Assembly (NCBI GenBank): GCA_036346205.1
Contig: JARFJB010002142.1
Coordinates: forward strand, 670,397 to 734,396
DNA: 64,000 nucleotides
Origin: Vesta saturnalis
Taxonomy: Eukaryota > Arthropoda > Insecta > Coleoptera > Lampyridae
Direction of reading: 5' to 3'
Made by a program: the position numbers and the translations under genes. The notes under the pieces were generated by a model that searched no databases, was not told the origin of the DNA, and saw only the letters and a list, made by a program, of their open reading frames with translations. Of this stretch, positions 1 to 11,983 are shown one piece after another; the first letter of the stretch is position 1; each line of letters starts with the position of its first letter.

Positions 1-1270
1 ATAAGAACTAGTGACACCACTGGTTTCGTTAGTTACCTTGAAATTAAATAAATTAATCCCGCTTAATTGATGGTTAATGAAGATGTAAAACCTTATTTCA
101 TTAAGTTATTGCTCCAAAGTAATGATAAATTTAAATAAAAATGCTAAGTAGTATTTGTGAGTTAAAGGAGGTAGGTACATACATTATTTGCATTTTGATC
201 TGTTGAAATTTATTAAAAAATTTTGCAGTTTACGTAATGGACTATGATTGTTAACACTTAAGTAAATGACATAGACACATATACGGGTTTTGATGTTGTT
301 AACGCAGCACGCTAATCACAAATGGTACATTCAAATTTACCACTTTCAATAAACTCTATGTACTAAACTGTAGAAACCTTTATTAAAAACAGAATTGCCA
401 GTATGACTTTCTACTGTATTTATGACCTTCATGTGCTTTGAAAGTCAGCAGATCACTACCTGCATCGGTTAGAATGGTAGTCTTTATGAATAATGAATAC
501 TATGAATGTAGTACCTGCCTTATTTATAAAATTATTAATTAATTTAAATTTAGTTTTTTGTTAAATAATCAAACAAAACGTTCCAGAAACGATATATAAT
601 GAATAACACTATAAATAATTAATGTACCAAAGTATGTAGATTTGCTATTTACATCTTTTTAAAATAACTCAAGTCATAGACTAAATTATCTTAATGTGAC
701 ACATTGCTAAATGAAATCCTATCAAAACTATTATCTATACCTATTCTTTATTTACTAAATCGACTGCAACAAAAGAATGCATTATCAAATATGTTCCACC
801 TAAATTTTTCATAGTTCCATACTTCATAAGTTTCTGTTTTCAGTTTTAAAACACAATTGGCAACTTGTACAAGTAGCCATTAGTTCACTAACATTATTAA
901 CCCGCTAGAAGTAGAAATGTATGAAGTAATCACATTCACCATTGATAACGGGTATTCCCAATGTTATTTCATCATATTCTTCACTTTTCTAAAATGAAAA
1001 TTACAATGTCGTGGAGAGTGACAATATGTCCTGGGATGGTGTTTAAATGTGCCTCGAAATAACAATATCAATGTACTTTTGCTTAAAATCTCATTTTAAA
1101 ACACTTAAAAATTGAGGTGGATGCTGGATTACAAATCGGCTTGACCTCCGAATTAAGTCATATTACTGTAACCAAAAATATGGTACCATATACCTACTTC
1201 AAAATCGCGTTAAAAAAAATATACCCATTTTACAAAATGTTAATCATCACCGTACAGATGTAATACTTTT
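1..1270. other. AT-rich intergenic DNA
   Basis: No open frame with recognisable domains, no tandem array and no inverted repeat were seen on either strand. The stretch is strongly AT-rich with scattered short poly-A and poly-T runs. Confidence 0.6.
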
Positions 1271-1280
1271 TTTTTACATT

Positions 1281-1433
1281 ATGTGTGTGTGTGTGCGCGT
1301 GCGCGTGCGTGCGTGTGTGTACGTGCGTGGGTGTGTGTGTCTGCCTGTGTGCGTGTGTCTGCGTGTGCCTGCGTGTGCCTGCCTGTGTGCGTGCGTACGT
1401 GCATGCGTGTGTCTCTGTGTGTGTGTGTGTATG

Positions 1434-1464
<31 letters not shown>

Positions 1465-1803
1465 GTGGGTGTGTGTATGTGGATGGGTGGGTGGGTGTGG
1501 GAGTGGTGTGGGTGTGGGTGTGTGTGTGCGTGGGTGCGTGCGTGCGTGCGTGTGTGTGTGCGTCTGCGCGTGGTGTGTGGGTGTGGGTGTAGGTGTGGGT
1601 GTGCGTGTGTGTTGGTCTGTGCGCTGGTGACGGTGTGCGTGTGCGTGTTCGTGTGCATCTGTGTGCGTGTGCGTGTGCATGTGGGTATGTGTGTGGGTGT
1701 GGGTGAGGGTGTGGGTCTGGGTGTGAGCGTGGGTGTGGCTGTGGACATGGGTGTGGGTGTGCGTGTGCTTGTGGTTGTGCGGGTGCGTGTTCGTGTGTGT
1801 ATG
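1281..1803. repeat. Degenerate (GT)n microsatellite tract
   Basis: About 520 bp made almost only of G and T on the plus strand, mainly GT, GCGT and GGTGTG variants. A clean (TCTG)n run lies near 1436-1464. It opens long but meaningless frames in several phases (runs of Val/Cys or His/Thr). It ends where a dispersed repeat begins; the same junction of GT tract and repeat recurs at 29.4 and 32.4 kb, so the tract may belong to the element. Confidence 0.9.
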
Positions 1804-1996
1804 ATACTATCCACGATAACTCCAAAACAAAAATTTGTCTTAGAGCTGATTAGATTTTGGGAGAAATCCAGCGGCGGTGAGGGGTGTCTATTAGGGGTAA
1901 TTTTTGGGTTTCATCAAATATTTCTAAAACAGCTGCATATTTCAAAGATATAAATATACCTAGAAATAGACCTTAAACATATCGATTAATTATGTT

Positions 1997-2046
<50 letters not shown>

Positions 2047-2430
2047 AACGGCAAAAAATTCCAAAGTTAGAATTTTTGTGTTTTTTTTATTATTTGAATA
2101 TATATAGAAAAAGTGTAGACATATTTTTTAAAGCAAATCTAATTTTACATAAATTTTCTTTACAAATTTTTTTAATGTAAACGTAATAGATGTAAAAATT
2201 AAATAAATATTTTTATAGAAGCGGGCGGCTTTGGAATTTTTTTTTACGTTAACATGTCTATGAATCTCTATCGACATGAAGTTTTAAACGTCATTCTGAC
2301 AGAGATTACTGTTTTTGTTTTTACAATGTTGCCTGTTTTCGTTATGAACGTATAAAAAAGAGGTTGCATAGTTGTCCTGAAAAAATTGAAATTTAAATTA
2401 TTTCACTTCTTTTAATTTAAGTTAGAATCT
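1804..2430. repeat. Dispersed non-coding repeat, copy A
   Basis: Sequence beginning with the 'tatccacgataactcc' box resembles 29429-29850 and 32389-32800 across several hundred bases, including blocks around 'gattttgggagaaa', 'aaacatat.gattaattatgttctat' and 'agtgtagacatattttttaaag'. This copy is the most diverged and is interrupted by an (AT)n run at about 2000-2042. No coding capacity is seen. Confidence 0.75.
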
Positions 2431-2454
2431 AAATGCCAATTAACCTCTGTCCGT

Positions 2455-3015
2455 CATGTGTGTGCGCGCGTGTGTGTGCGCGCGTGTGTGTGTGCGCGTG
2501 TGTGTGCGTGTGTCGTGTGTGTGTGCGTGTGTGTGCGTGTGTGTGCGTGTGTGTGCGTGTGTGTGCGCGTGTGTGCGCGTGTGTGCGTGTGGCGTGTGGC
2601 GGTGTGCGCGTGTGCGTGTCGCGTGTGGGTGCGTGTGGTGCGTGTGGGTGCGTGTGGGTGCGGGTGGGTGCGTGTGGGTGCGTGTGGGTGCGTGTGGGTG
2701 CGTGTGGGTGCGTGTGGGTGCGTGTGGGTGCTGTGGTGCGTGTGGGTGCGTGTGGGTGCGTGTGGGTGCGTGTGGGTGCGTGTGGGTGCGTGTGGGTGCG
2801 TGTGGGTGCGTGTGGGTGCGTGTGGGTGCGTGTGGGTGCGTGTGGTGCGTGTGGGTGCGTGTGGGTGCGTGTGGGTGCGTGTGGGTGCGTGTGGGTGCGT
2901 GTGGGTGCGTGCGTGCGTGTGCGCGTGCGCGTGCCTGTGCGTGTGCGCGTGCGTGTGCGTGTGCGTGTGCGTGTGCGTTTGCGTGTGCGTGTGCGTGTGT
3001 GTGTGTGTGTGTGTT
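2455..3015. repeat. GT-rich minisatellite with 10-bp unit
   Basis: The centre (about 2620-2910) is a nearly perfect array of the 10-mer GGTGCGTGTG, more than twenty units with a few one-base slips. It is flanked by simple GT/GCGT repeats. The long open frames across it come from the repeat periodicity and are not genes. Confidence 0.9.
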
Positions 3016-3082
3016 ATTTAGTGGGGTGTAGCGTGATTAATGTGGTGTAATCCGATTCGTTGTCCGGTTTCATGCTAGGTCG

Positions 3083-4260
3083 TCATCGAATAGACGGGGG
3101 GATGCGGAGGGCATATGGGATGTCATCTAGAGATTCTTCTATCTCCTCGATGATGTCGTCAAGGAGTTGTGTAAGGATCGCGGGGGGATACTTGAATTTT
3201 AATTTAGGTTTTCTTCTTGGGAATTGGGGACAACGGTAGTTGTAGGGTGTGGTAAGGATCTCTTTTGTAGGGATAGTGCCACCGAAGGTTTTTTTATGCG
3301 CAAAGTTTTTCTGCAGTGTTTGGATTCCGTGTGTGATGGTTGGTATGTTTGCGTGTTGTATTGTGAGGTCGCTAGGGTAACTGAGAGGTAACCTGTGTAC
3401 GCATCTGAGTATTCGGCGTTCACAGGAAGCAATAGAGGAAAGTTGATTGGGGTTTATGTTCTTGTATATGGGTGCTCGGAAATCCGTAACAGGGCGGATG
3501 TACCTTTTGTAGGTGTGTTGAAGTGTTTTAGGGTGGCAACCTCTGATTCTACCCCGGAGGGCGCCCTGTAGGTTTGCGCGGTTTCTCATCCTATTGAATG
3601 TTCTTTTTACATCGGGGAGCCAATTGAGGGTTCTAAGAAAGAGGATTCCTAGGTAGGTGATTTCATCTTGGAGTGTGAGTTTTTCTTGGTTTAGGGTGAG
3701 TGAAACATTTCTGGAGGCAAGCTTTGGGAACTTATCTTCGATGTAATTAGGATGTCGGAAGAGGATTGTTTGGGTTTTGATGGGATTGACGGAGACTCTC
3801 CACCGTCTCGCCCAGTTGGAGAAGTTCCGAAGCGTTCTGGATATGAGGCGGGAGGCCGTTTCGCTGTTCCGATTAAGCGTCCAGAAGTCGGTGTCATCCG
3901 CAAACTGCGCAACTACTCCGGGTTGTGTGACTTCGGGAATGTCGGATGCTAACATAATGTAGAGGATCGGGGCTAAAGCAGAACCTTGCGGTACGCCTGC
4001 TGTAGGTTGGAAAGGATCTGAGGTTTTCCCTACTTTGACCCGAACTGACCGATTGGTCAGGTCCGAGAGTAGAAGTTTGGAGGAGGGTTTGGGAATGTCG
4101 AGGTTACGGATCTTGTGCAGGAAACCGGCGTGCCAGACCCTGTCGAATGCTTGTCCAGAAACACAGCCAGATTGCATTGCTTGTGATTGAATGCTCTGAT
4201 GGTCTGAACGTTCGGTTGGGATGGAAGCAGAATTGGCTGTTGGGAAGGTCGTTAAATTCG
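3083..4260 (-). pseudogene. Jockey-like non-LTR retrotransposon reverse transcriptase, 5'-truncated
   Basis: A 364-codon frame (3083-4177) carries the core of a LINE reverse transcriptase: AFDRVWHAG after motif A, GVPQGSALAP (motif B), FADDT as the catalytic motif C, a YLGI segment and a basic C-terminal thumb. This is the C-terminal half of a Jockey-type ORF2. The endonuclease and the fingers are missing. Just upstream, the motif A strand (AVFLD) sits in another frame, so an indel separates the first catalytic Asp from AFDRV. Further upstream an LPNSQF segment can still be read before stops near 4270. The copy is therefore dead: truncated at the 5' end and frameshifted. The clade assignment (Jockey) comes from motif wording only. 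Confidence 0.85.
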
Positions 4261-4449
4261 AGGTGGCATTATTGTCTCTATTTGTTGATAGACACTAACA
4301 CTGACATTCACACTGACATCAATTTGCATAGATCGCAACGATTTTTGTTGTCCAAGGTAATCTAGGTAAAATTTATGTCCATAATTCGAGCGTATAGTAG
4401 CAAGAATTTTGACCAAAAACTCAAAAACAAGTGTAAAAATCGAATATGC

Positions 4450-5170
4450 ATAAAAATACAAATTTCTTGGTAAAGAACTGGGTACGTTCGTGTAACACAA
4501 AAAAATTCGGATGGGTTGAAGCGTGTGCGACGACCCAAAAAATATCACCCGATATACCGATTCCGCCAAATATAACAAAATAAATCTAGAGGGACAAGGA
4601 GTATACCGAATTCCATGTAGCGGATGTTCTTCGTTATATATACGACAAACCAACGCGAAGATTCGTGCAAGAAGAGAGGAACACATAAATGGTGTGAAAA
4701 AAGACTAAACTACTTGATCGCTATCACAACATGAAAAAACATCAGGCCGCAAAATTGATCTTGAAAATACTATAATGCTAGCCAACATCGAACACTACAA
4801 ATCTCGCATCACTAGAGAGGCAATTGAAATAGAAAACACATTGACAGGCTGAACACCAGAGATTATGGATTACGATAACCAGCAACGTGGAAACCAACTC
4901 TAATCTATAAACACATAAAAATAACACTGCTAAATACGACGACATACAAAGCAGAAAAGAAATAAAACAATAGAATGGGAAGTGGAAGTAAAAGTGCAAC
5001 AAAAGGACCAATCAGACGAAGTCAAGGACGTAACCAGTGATGTAAAACGGAACCTCTACCAGAACAAATACAAGTAAGGAGAAGCAGGAGCCGAACGTTA
5101 AACGTATCTTGAAGATGGCAAGTGGGATCTTGCCGAAACGTCGATCTAACAGTCTTGTGGAGACTACTAC
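4450..5170 (+). pseudogene. Penelope-like retroelement 3' end with GIY-YIG endonuclease
   Basis: The frame around 4523-4708 reads GVYRIPCSGCSSLYIRQT followed by a basic Arg-rich helix and EEH. This is the GIY-YIG endonuclease core that Penelope-like elements carry after their RT. The paired cysteines (CSGC) are typical of the eukaryotic form. The YIG triad reads YIR here, so a core glycine is lost. After a stop the frame resumes with DLENTIMLANIEHYKSRI-type sequence (about 4755-4850), also typical of the C-terminal part. Near 5110 the 'aagatggcaagtgggatcttgccgaaacgtcg' type of 3' tail seen in these elements follows. No RT domain was found upstream, so only the 3' end is present. Confidence 0.75.
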
Positions 5171-5186
5171 TAACGGAACATCGATT

Positions 5187-5191
<5 letters not shown>

Positions 5192-5240
<49 letters not shown>
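5192..5240. repeat. (AT)n microsatellite
   Basis: An uninterrupted alternating AT run directly downstream of the Penelope-like 3' end. Confidence 0.95.
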
Positions 5241-5243
<3 letters not shown>

Positions 5244-6799
5244 CAGTAATTTAGTCAAGAAATATACACAAAAGACTCTTTTAACGTTAATGAAGGTTGT
5301 ATTTTACACAAAAAATGTGAACGGTATAATCTGAGAGCAATGTTTTGTGTTGATTTTACAGATAGGAAATGAGCAGAATTAGATATTTTTGAAAATCTAT
5401 CATTTAAGCAAGTTAGAAGTAAATTAAGATAGTAATAATTGATTCTTAGCTTAGAAAAGACAAGAAAATTAACAACAAAGTGTTTATTTTTGTTGTGCGA
5501 GAGAAGTCGGTTTTCTATCTCCTACACTTCCCTCCCCTACTGCACCTTCTTCTAAACCTTACTTCTTTCTTTCTTAGATTGAGTTTTCTTGGTCCAACAT
5601 CTTGAGTTTACCATTTTTAAATAAAAACCTTTTGGTAGGATATTGAAAAACTGGTTTTAACACCTTGCACCAGGCTGTGTTAACAAAAAACAACATTTTG
5701 AAACTTGATCCACTTCCATACTTTAACGTGTGGAAAAGTGTTTATATAACAAATTTACTTTTAATATTTAGGGAGAATCTCTTTAAATGCTAGTTTTTAA
5801 TAACACCAAGATTAAAATGAGTTGAAAAACCCAGATACTTTAATTACGCCAAAGTTAATTTTTCCTTGCAAGTACATACTTAAAAGATTACATAATACTT
5901 TTTGACACCTTCACTGCTACCTTGATTTGGCGTAATTTCACTGGGTGCTGAATTTCGTTGGCGTTAATTTATTTACCGGGAGCTAGTTGATGACGTTTAA
6001 TGCTATGTATCTGGACAGCAGCGGGGCGATAATTTTACTTCCTAGGCGACGTTTCACTAGTTGCTGAGGGAAAATTTATTAGTAACATACGAATACAATA
6101 ATAATTCGCAAAAGATCCGGCCAAACTACCTTAAACCTTAAAATTTCCTTGATCCGTCTCTGACCACCGGTATCAATTCAAACGGGAGTGCTTAAAGTAG
6201 TTTAGCTTCCTCTTTTGAAATATTTAAAAGGAATATTTCTTGCATTGTTATCAGCTTGTATACGAAAAATTTATTAATTTATATGGAAATTCTCTCTGGG
6301 TCAATGTTATTTCTAAATAAAATCGATATTTTTAAACTTGATACTTTTACGGTTTTTACACTTATATTTATTACACACAGGATAAACTATTTTTAATTAT
6401 CGGATATGCTAGGTGATGCATAGAAATTTATTTGATGTCATTAGATTTTAGTGCCTCTGAAAAGTTGGGTTTTTTATTAAAATGTAAATTACCTGGGGAG
6501 TTTCTTTGACAAATCTGGTGGCGACTAAATTTGATGAGATATCAGGTTTTTGGATACTCTTACTGACAGGATGAAAGATTTAATTCTGGTTAATCGAGTT
6601 ATTCGAAGACACTCTTTAAGTGTTAAGCAACGGTTTTTAATTAAAACAAAACAGGATACTTTCATTAAATTAAGTCTGACAGAACAGATGATTCATAAAA
6701 TTCGAGTTTTAAGTCTTATTAGGGAAATGGTTTACCTTTATGTGGTAAATTTACTAGGGTTTTTCCGTATAAAAATTAATCAAGATTAACAGGATATAA
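5241..6799. other. Gene-poor AT-rich DNA
   Basis: No recognisable domain, repeat array or RNA gene was found. A 79-codon plus frame at 6550-6789 has no recognisable features and is probably chance. Confidence 0.5.
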
Positions 6800-7230
6800 C
6801 ACATCAGCCTGTTACGGTCCTTGGCGGTATCCTGTATCCCTCGGCGATTGCCTTCTTTCGTTGGGCAAGGGGCCCGAAAGCGTTGACGGTTGGAGTAGGA
6901 GTGGTCGAGAGGATCCATCTATGACTTCTTTGGCTTGTTGTGTTCGTCGGGCGATGGGAAAACGTGTGCACTGTTGTGGATCAGTGCCGCGGCTATTACG
7001 GGAGCGGTAGTCGTAATCTCCTCCTCTGTCTTCTGGCCTTCGGTATTATTTTTCTTGCTCCTTTTTCTGGAGGTGTACTGGATGCTAGGGGGATTCCAGT
7101 GTAAATCTAGCAGTAACGCAATCCCGTGCGCGACTGAGGCGTTGCTGGTTGGCAGTTCCAACGGCGGGAAATTCCTGGCAGAGTGGACATATAACGGCGC
7201 TCTAGCTGCTGGTGTCTAAAACCGTGACCA
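6800..7230 (-). pseudogene. Jockey ORF1 (gag-like) fragment
   Basis: On the minus strand this region includes an 80-codon frame (6919-7161) with a Lys/Arg-rich and acidic low-complexity stretch like the N-terminal part of Jockey/X-element ORF1. After a stop, frames near 6800-6860 contain a 'KEGNRRGIQDTAKDRNRL' block. The same block, better preserved (KVIPEGFRIQSDTKGRDRL), is found in the ORF1 pseudogene at 11.5 kb, and this comparison is the main support. ORF1 products bind RNA in the retrotransposon particle. The copy is broken by several stops. Confidence 0.5.
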
Positions 7231-9101
7231 TTACCTTGCCGGCAAATTTCGCTCGTTTATCATCAAAAACCCACTATTTTGTCTGTTCCTTTGTCTTGAG
7301 AATGTACTGGTTGTTTCGTCCACAACATGCACGAAGCGGAAAAATCTGTCCTTCCACTACAATTGCAGGAATATTTCACTGTCTTTAAAAATATTCCACT
7401 AAATGAGACTCCGCTGTATGCTTGCTTGTTTGGGGCATGGGTTGACAAGTTTCTTCCCATTTAGTGAAGCATGACTCTATTGTTTATTTATTTATATATT
7501 TTACAGTGTTTATGTTATAAAATATTTTATTGGTTACATAAATCTCTTGATATACCTGGTGTTGCGTTTATCCAGATCCATATTTTGCAACCTTCTTTAA
7601 ACACCGTAAATTTCCAGATCCCATTTTAATCTTTTTATCTTTAACTCAACAATTAATGTTTTCAGACTTACATGTTTCGGGTTTGAGAGTTTACTTAATC
7701 GCTAATTTTGGAGTAATGTTCTTCGGCTAAATACAACAATGTCTTATGGTTATAAATTTGAATTGTTATTTTTGACTGAAAAATAAAAGTACTAACACTT
7801 AAAGGGGTCACATGAAAATTTTGGTAGCCAATTAATTGAAAAAGGGGCCCTGACGGTGCCCTAACTATAAAAAAATACCACTGCACACTGGATACGAAAA
7901 GGCACATTCAAACAAGATCACATAAAACAAAAAAGGCACACGGACATAAGGTTGCTGAATGTCAAAAAGGTATGCGGAAAAACCAAAAAAATACACCCGA
8001 TAACAAGTCAAGTCAATGCCTGGGGCTATGACTGAGTGAAGTCGCGGAGCAACAGCACTGTCATATCAGGGTTTATGGTCCCCAGTTTTGGAATGCTGTA
8101 TGGGGCCTTAGTGTATACGAGACCCAGTAAACAAGGGTGCCCTGCAATGGGACTGAGACTCTGGGACAAGCTTCGGAATCCTAGAAGACATAAAGTATTA
8201 GAATCGATTTCAAATCTTAAGTTCTCCCGCCTTTCAATACTTATATCGCTAGATGGGACCACGATCAGTCCATATAACAGTATGGGGTATTAGAATAATA
8301 TTTCAAATTTTAAGTTTTCCCGCCATAACAAACAAGGGAGGGTACCTTCGAGGGCTTATCCCCACCTGATGGAAAAAAGGGGTCTCAAGATGGTGCTAGG
8401 TTGTAATATTAGAAGCAAGCTGTTGCGTGGGAGACGACCAACCAGATGCAGTTTGTGGCGTGCACCCTGGGCGGAGCTTAGAAGTAGGGGACCACCAATC
8501 AGAAACAAGCTGGGTAAGGTTTAGTAGTAAGGCACGACTAAAGGCGACTGGGGTTGTCTACCCCCAGGAGATGGGCTGCCAAAAGGTTGTAAAAATACTA
8601 AAAAGGCCTTAAATATGACATCAAGGGGTTACGGATGACATAGGAGAAGAAGCCGAAAAAAGCATCAAAAAAGGGAGCCACGTGGGAGAGGGGCGTGGCC
8701 ACGCCCACTTTTAATTGTGACGTCACGATTATTGCGTATTTATCCAGTTTCTAATTTTATTCTTTTAAGTTATTTTCATTTAGATAATGATTAGTGGTTT
8801 CATTTTTTATTCACTTAATTTTACTTTTACTTCATATATTTTGCACAATACATGCTTAGTTCACGTGAGATATGGATAACTTTATAACACATTGTACGTA
8901 CTATATTTTATTTTATTTAATTTAAAGAAACGTACTCGACAGTTGTAATTTTTTCCCCAACGCTTAATCATACTTAAAACTAAAAATATCGCTCCATTCA
9001 AAAGGTCAATTTTTAATCGCAACGTTATAATTGAAAATGGTGGGAAAACTGGCTCTACTCTACTAATATCCGCATTCGATTATTATCATTTATAAATGTA
9101 G
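7231..9101. other. Intergenic DNA with a diverged repeat-like patch
   Basis: No convincing gene. The part from about 8000 to 8730 is more GC-rich than its surroundings. It contains an internal direct repeat (around 8200-8240 and 8284-8324: 'attagaat..atttcaaat.ttaagtt.tcccgcc') and a perfect palindrome GGCGTGGCCACGCC near 8691-8704. It looks like an old mobile element, family unknown. No upstream ERM exons were found here. Confidence 0.4.
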
Positions 9102-10425
9102 GGTATTTCAACAGCATACCATGAAACGGGAAGCATGGGAAGACAACGTTTTGAAGATGTGGCAGAAGCATGTTGGTATGTTAACTGAAGACGCGATGAT
9201 GGAGTATTTGAAACTTGCCCAAAATCTAGAAATGTTTGGAGTAACGTATTTTGAAATCAACAATAAAAAGGGAACTCAACTTTTACTTGGTGTTTGCGCT
9301 TTAGGTTTAAACATTTACAAACTACAAGATAAGTATGTTACAACCTCTAGTTATATTTAGCACTAACATTACCTTTTAGATTAAATCCAATTATTACGTT
9401 CCCCTGGTCTGAGATTAATAACATAAATTTTAAGGGGATTAAATTCACTATCAAACCCAGCGACCGGGAAGCAAAACTTTTTATTTTTTATGCCAACGAT
9501 GCGTTTACCAATAAACATATATTAAATTTAAGTATTGGTAATCATTCAATGTATGTTAGAAGAAGAAAGAAAGACACTCTCGAAGTACAACAAATGAAAG
9601 CAAAAGCATCTGAACATCGAAAATTCAAATTAGACCAAAGGTAAAATATATTAAACTCTCACTAATTACTCACCAAATTAATTTAGAGCAAAACTCTTAC
9701 ACGAAACATTAGCAAGAGAGCAGGCAGAGAAACGCGAAAACGAATATCAAAAAGAAATTCAAGCATTAAAAAAAGAAGTTGAACGTAAACAAACACATTT
9801 ACTAGAAGCTCAACTCACGATACAAAAGTTACAAGAACAACTTCACGAACTAAAAATTGCTAAAGAACAACTTGAAAGGGAACAAAATAATCTAAGAGAA
9901 ATGATGGAAAGGTTAGAGCATAATAAAAACTTGGAAGAAAGAGAAAGAAGAAAACTAGAAGAAGAGATCATATTCAAGCGGGATGAAGTTAAAAAAATTC
10001 AGGAAGAAGTTGAGTTAAGAAATGAAGAAGCCCGGTTATTACAAGAAAAAATTGATGACGCGAATAGAAGAGAGGAGGAGCTTAAAGCAGAACAGGAAGC
10101 TGTTCGTCTCGAACGTGAACGAAATAAAGAGTTGGAGTCGATTCCCGATGGCACTAGTACTGAATTACCTTCTTTGGTTGAAGTTAACGAACAACTAAAA
10201 GGAGATTTAATGGTCTGTTTGCTATCTTTACTCTGCCGTTTTAATGTTTGATTTTTTTAGTTGCTCCAAAAACAACTAGAACAAACCAGATTAGAAAATA
10301 AACAAACAGAATTGGATAAAATTCATAGAGAAAATGTGGCTACTGGACGGGATAAATATAAGACTCTTAATCAAATTCGTAAAGGAAATACAGTAAGGCG
10401 AGTTGATATGTTCGAAAATATGTAG
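9102..10425 (+). CDS. Moe-like: Moesin-type ERM protein, 3' exons (partial)
   Basis: Four exons can be joined: 9102-9332, 9380-9640, 9687-10212 and 10261-10425. Introns are 46-48 bp, start with GT and end with AG. The product covers the end of FERM lobe F2 (GMLTEDAMMEYLKLAQNLEM), lobe F3 (NKKGTQLLLGV, FPWSEINNI, RRRKKDTLEVQQMKA), a long alpha-helical coiled coil and the C-terminal actin-binding tail ending KGNTVRRVDMFENM. The regulatory threonine in DKYKTL is kept (codon 10363-10365); in ERM proteins its phosphorylation opens the molecule. The wording is closest to insect Moesin; Merlin lacks this tail. The protein would link plasma membrane to cortical actin. The first exon starts after an AG acceptor and begins in mid-codon, so exons for F1 and most of F2 must lie upstream, but none was recognisable from 7.2 to 9.1 kb. 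Divergence from conserved ERM positions (for example LLLGVCALG for the usual LWLGVDALG) suggests a derived paralogue. The frame is open throughout. Confidence 0.85.
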
Positions 10426-10447
10426 ATGTTTGCTAATCATGTGTAGA

Positions 10448-10453
10448 AATAAA
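10448..10453 (+). terminator. Polyadenylation signal of the ERM gene
   Basis: AATAAA lies 22 bp after the TAG stop of the moesin-like gene. This would give a very short 3' UTR. Confidence 0.6.
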
Positions 10454-10734
10454 AATTAATCTTAAAGATATTAATTTTTGTTTATAATTATAAGATACAT
10501 AACTATTTTTGTAATTATTTTTTTAATGCATATAAACAATATATTAAAAAAAAACGAAAGTGGTAATTTAATAGTTAGTTGCATACAATAGTTTTTCAAT
10601 AATATTTCTCATTTTAAGTTATAAAGCTATTTTTACACCCGCACTCTTTATTATATACTTAAACTGACAAACCAGAAGCGCTGTTAAATTATACTTATTC
10701 TAGGCATACCGACTCGTCGACGTTACGGAAGTGT

Positions 10735-11832
10735 TTACCCGAAAACGGAAAACACATCCTGACCGTGTGTGAGGATCACTCCCCACAGGTCAAACACAGT
10801 TTGTGTCTTAGCTGGGGTCGCTGCCACCTTGCGGATGACAGGTAGGACTTTCGCAAAATCTAAGCTTCCTAGGAAGCCAAGAATGCCGTGGAACCCTAAA
10901 GCGGGTGGAATGGACTTATCGTCTTCAGCTCTCACCTCAATCAATACTTTAGCGCTCTCCTTACCGCTTGCGACGGCTTTGGCGTAGCTAACGCTGGTTC
11001 GGACTGGAGAGGGTGCCGCTGCCTTCTGTGTCTTCTTTTGTCGCTCTTGGGGTGGTGCAACCCCTGAATTGACCGGATGATCACCACTGCAGTTCACGCA
11101 CTTTGCTCGGTCGGTGCAGAGTTTAGTGCATACTCTGAAGTAATGATCTTTTATACAATTGACCCAGCGTGCCGCCACTCTACACCAACGCTGTGCGTGA
11201 CGGAATCTCTGGCACCGATGACACTGCCTGACACCTCAAATCTTCGATTGAGAGACGACAGCGAACCACGTACTACACCCACCGAGTCTTCTGAAGGTGC
11301 TGTTCAGATTTTTAGCTGGACCAGAAGAAGCATCATTTTTTCTTCATTCTGAGACAAATGGTGATAGTAATATCACGCTTTTGTAGCACCGATCAAACGT
11401 CACTGTCGGAGATTTCTACAGGTACTCGTCATAGAACGACATTGAACGTACGTTCGTTCTTTGCCTAATAGGTATGCTGCAGTGTACCATGTCTATTAAT
11501 ATGTCGCATTAGCCTGTCACGGCCCTTAGTGTCAGACTGGATCCTGAATCCTTCGGGGATTACCTTCGCACGTGTTAAGGCGATCCCTCAGTGATATAAT
11601 TTACGGGAGAAGGTGACCCAGTTCTTCTTTTCAAGAAGGACTACCGGCCGGTACCCTTTTTCTGGCAACGGCAACTTCCTCGCCCTCCACGCGATCCGTG
11701 GTATCTGCAAGGGCCTCGAACGCGTTGATTATCTATGTGGACGTGGTCGGTCAATCCATCGATTATTTCTTCGGCTTGGTCCTCTGTAGCCGGAATCCGA
11801 CGGCCGGTGACGACTCTTCTGATGTTTCGTGG

Positions 11833-11900
<68 letters not shown>

Positions 11901-11983
11901 TTAGGGCTCTTCTGGCTGTAGAGGGGATCCCACTTCACAGGCTCTTCTAAAGGCGGAAACATGTCACTCCAAAGATTATACAT
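10735..11983 (-). pseudogene. Jockey/X-element ORF1 (gag-like nucleic-acid-binding protein)
   Basis: Reading the minus strand from about 11730, the pieces appear in normal order: a 'LLEKKNWVTFSRKL' segment, a KVIPEGFRIQSDTKGRDRL segment (the domain before the zinc knuckles), then consecutive CCHC-like knuckles (QCHRCQRFRHAQRWC and KCVNCSGDH) and a Pro/Lys/Ser-rich tail with SVSYAKAVASG. This is the ORF1 layout of Jockey-clade LINEs, whose product coats the RNA. Frames change at least twice (near 11180 and 11600), so the copy is not translatable. The longest clean stretch is 10735-11178. Beyond about 11730 the match fades, and an (AT)n tract has expanded at 11836-11898. Confidence 0.75.
11836..11898. 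repeat. (AT)n microsatellite
   Basis: A pure AT alternation of about 62 bp inside the upstream end of the Jockey ORF1 remnant. It creates Tyr-Ile repeats in spurious frames. Confidence 0.95.

Noticed and set aside
1230..1953. Long frames on both strands (Val/Cys-rich plus, His/Thr-rich minus)
   Set aside because: They follow only from the GT-rich microsatellite; all phases are open and no unique sequence supports a gene.
2433..3050. Three overlapping ~190-codon plus frames
   Set aside because: Product of the 10-bp GT-rich minisatellite.
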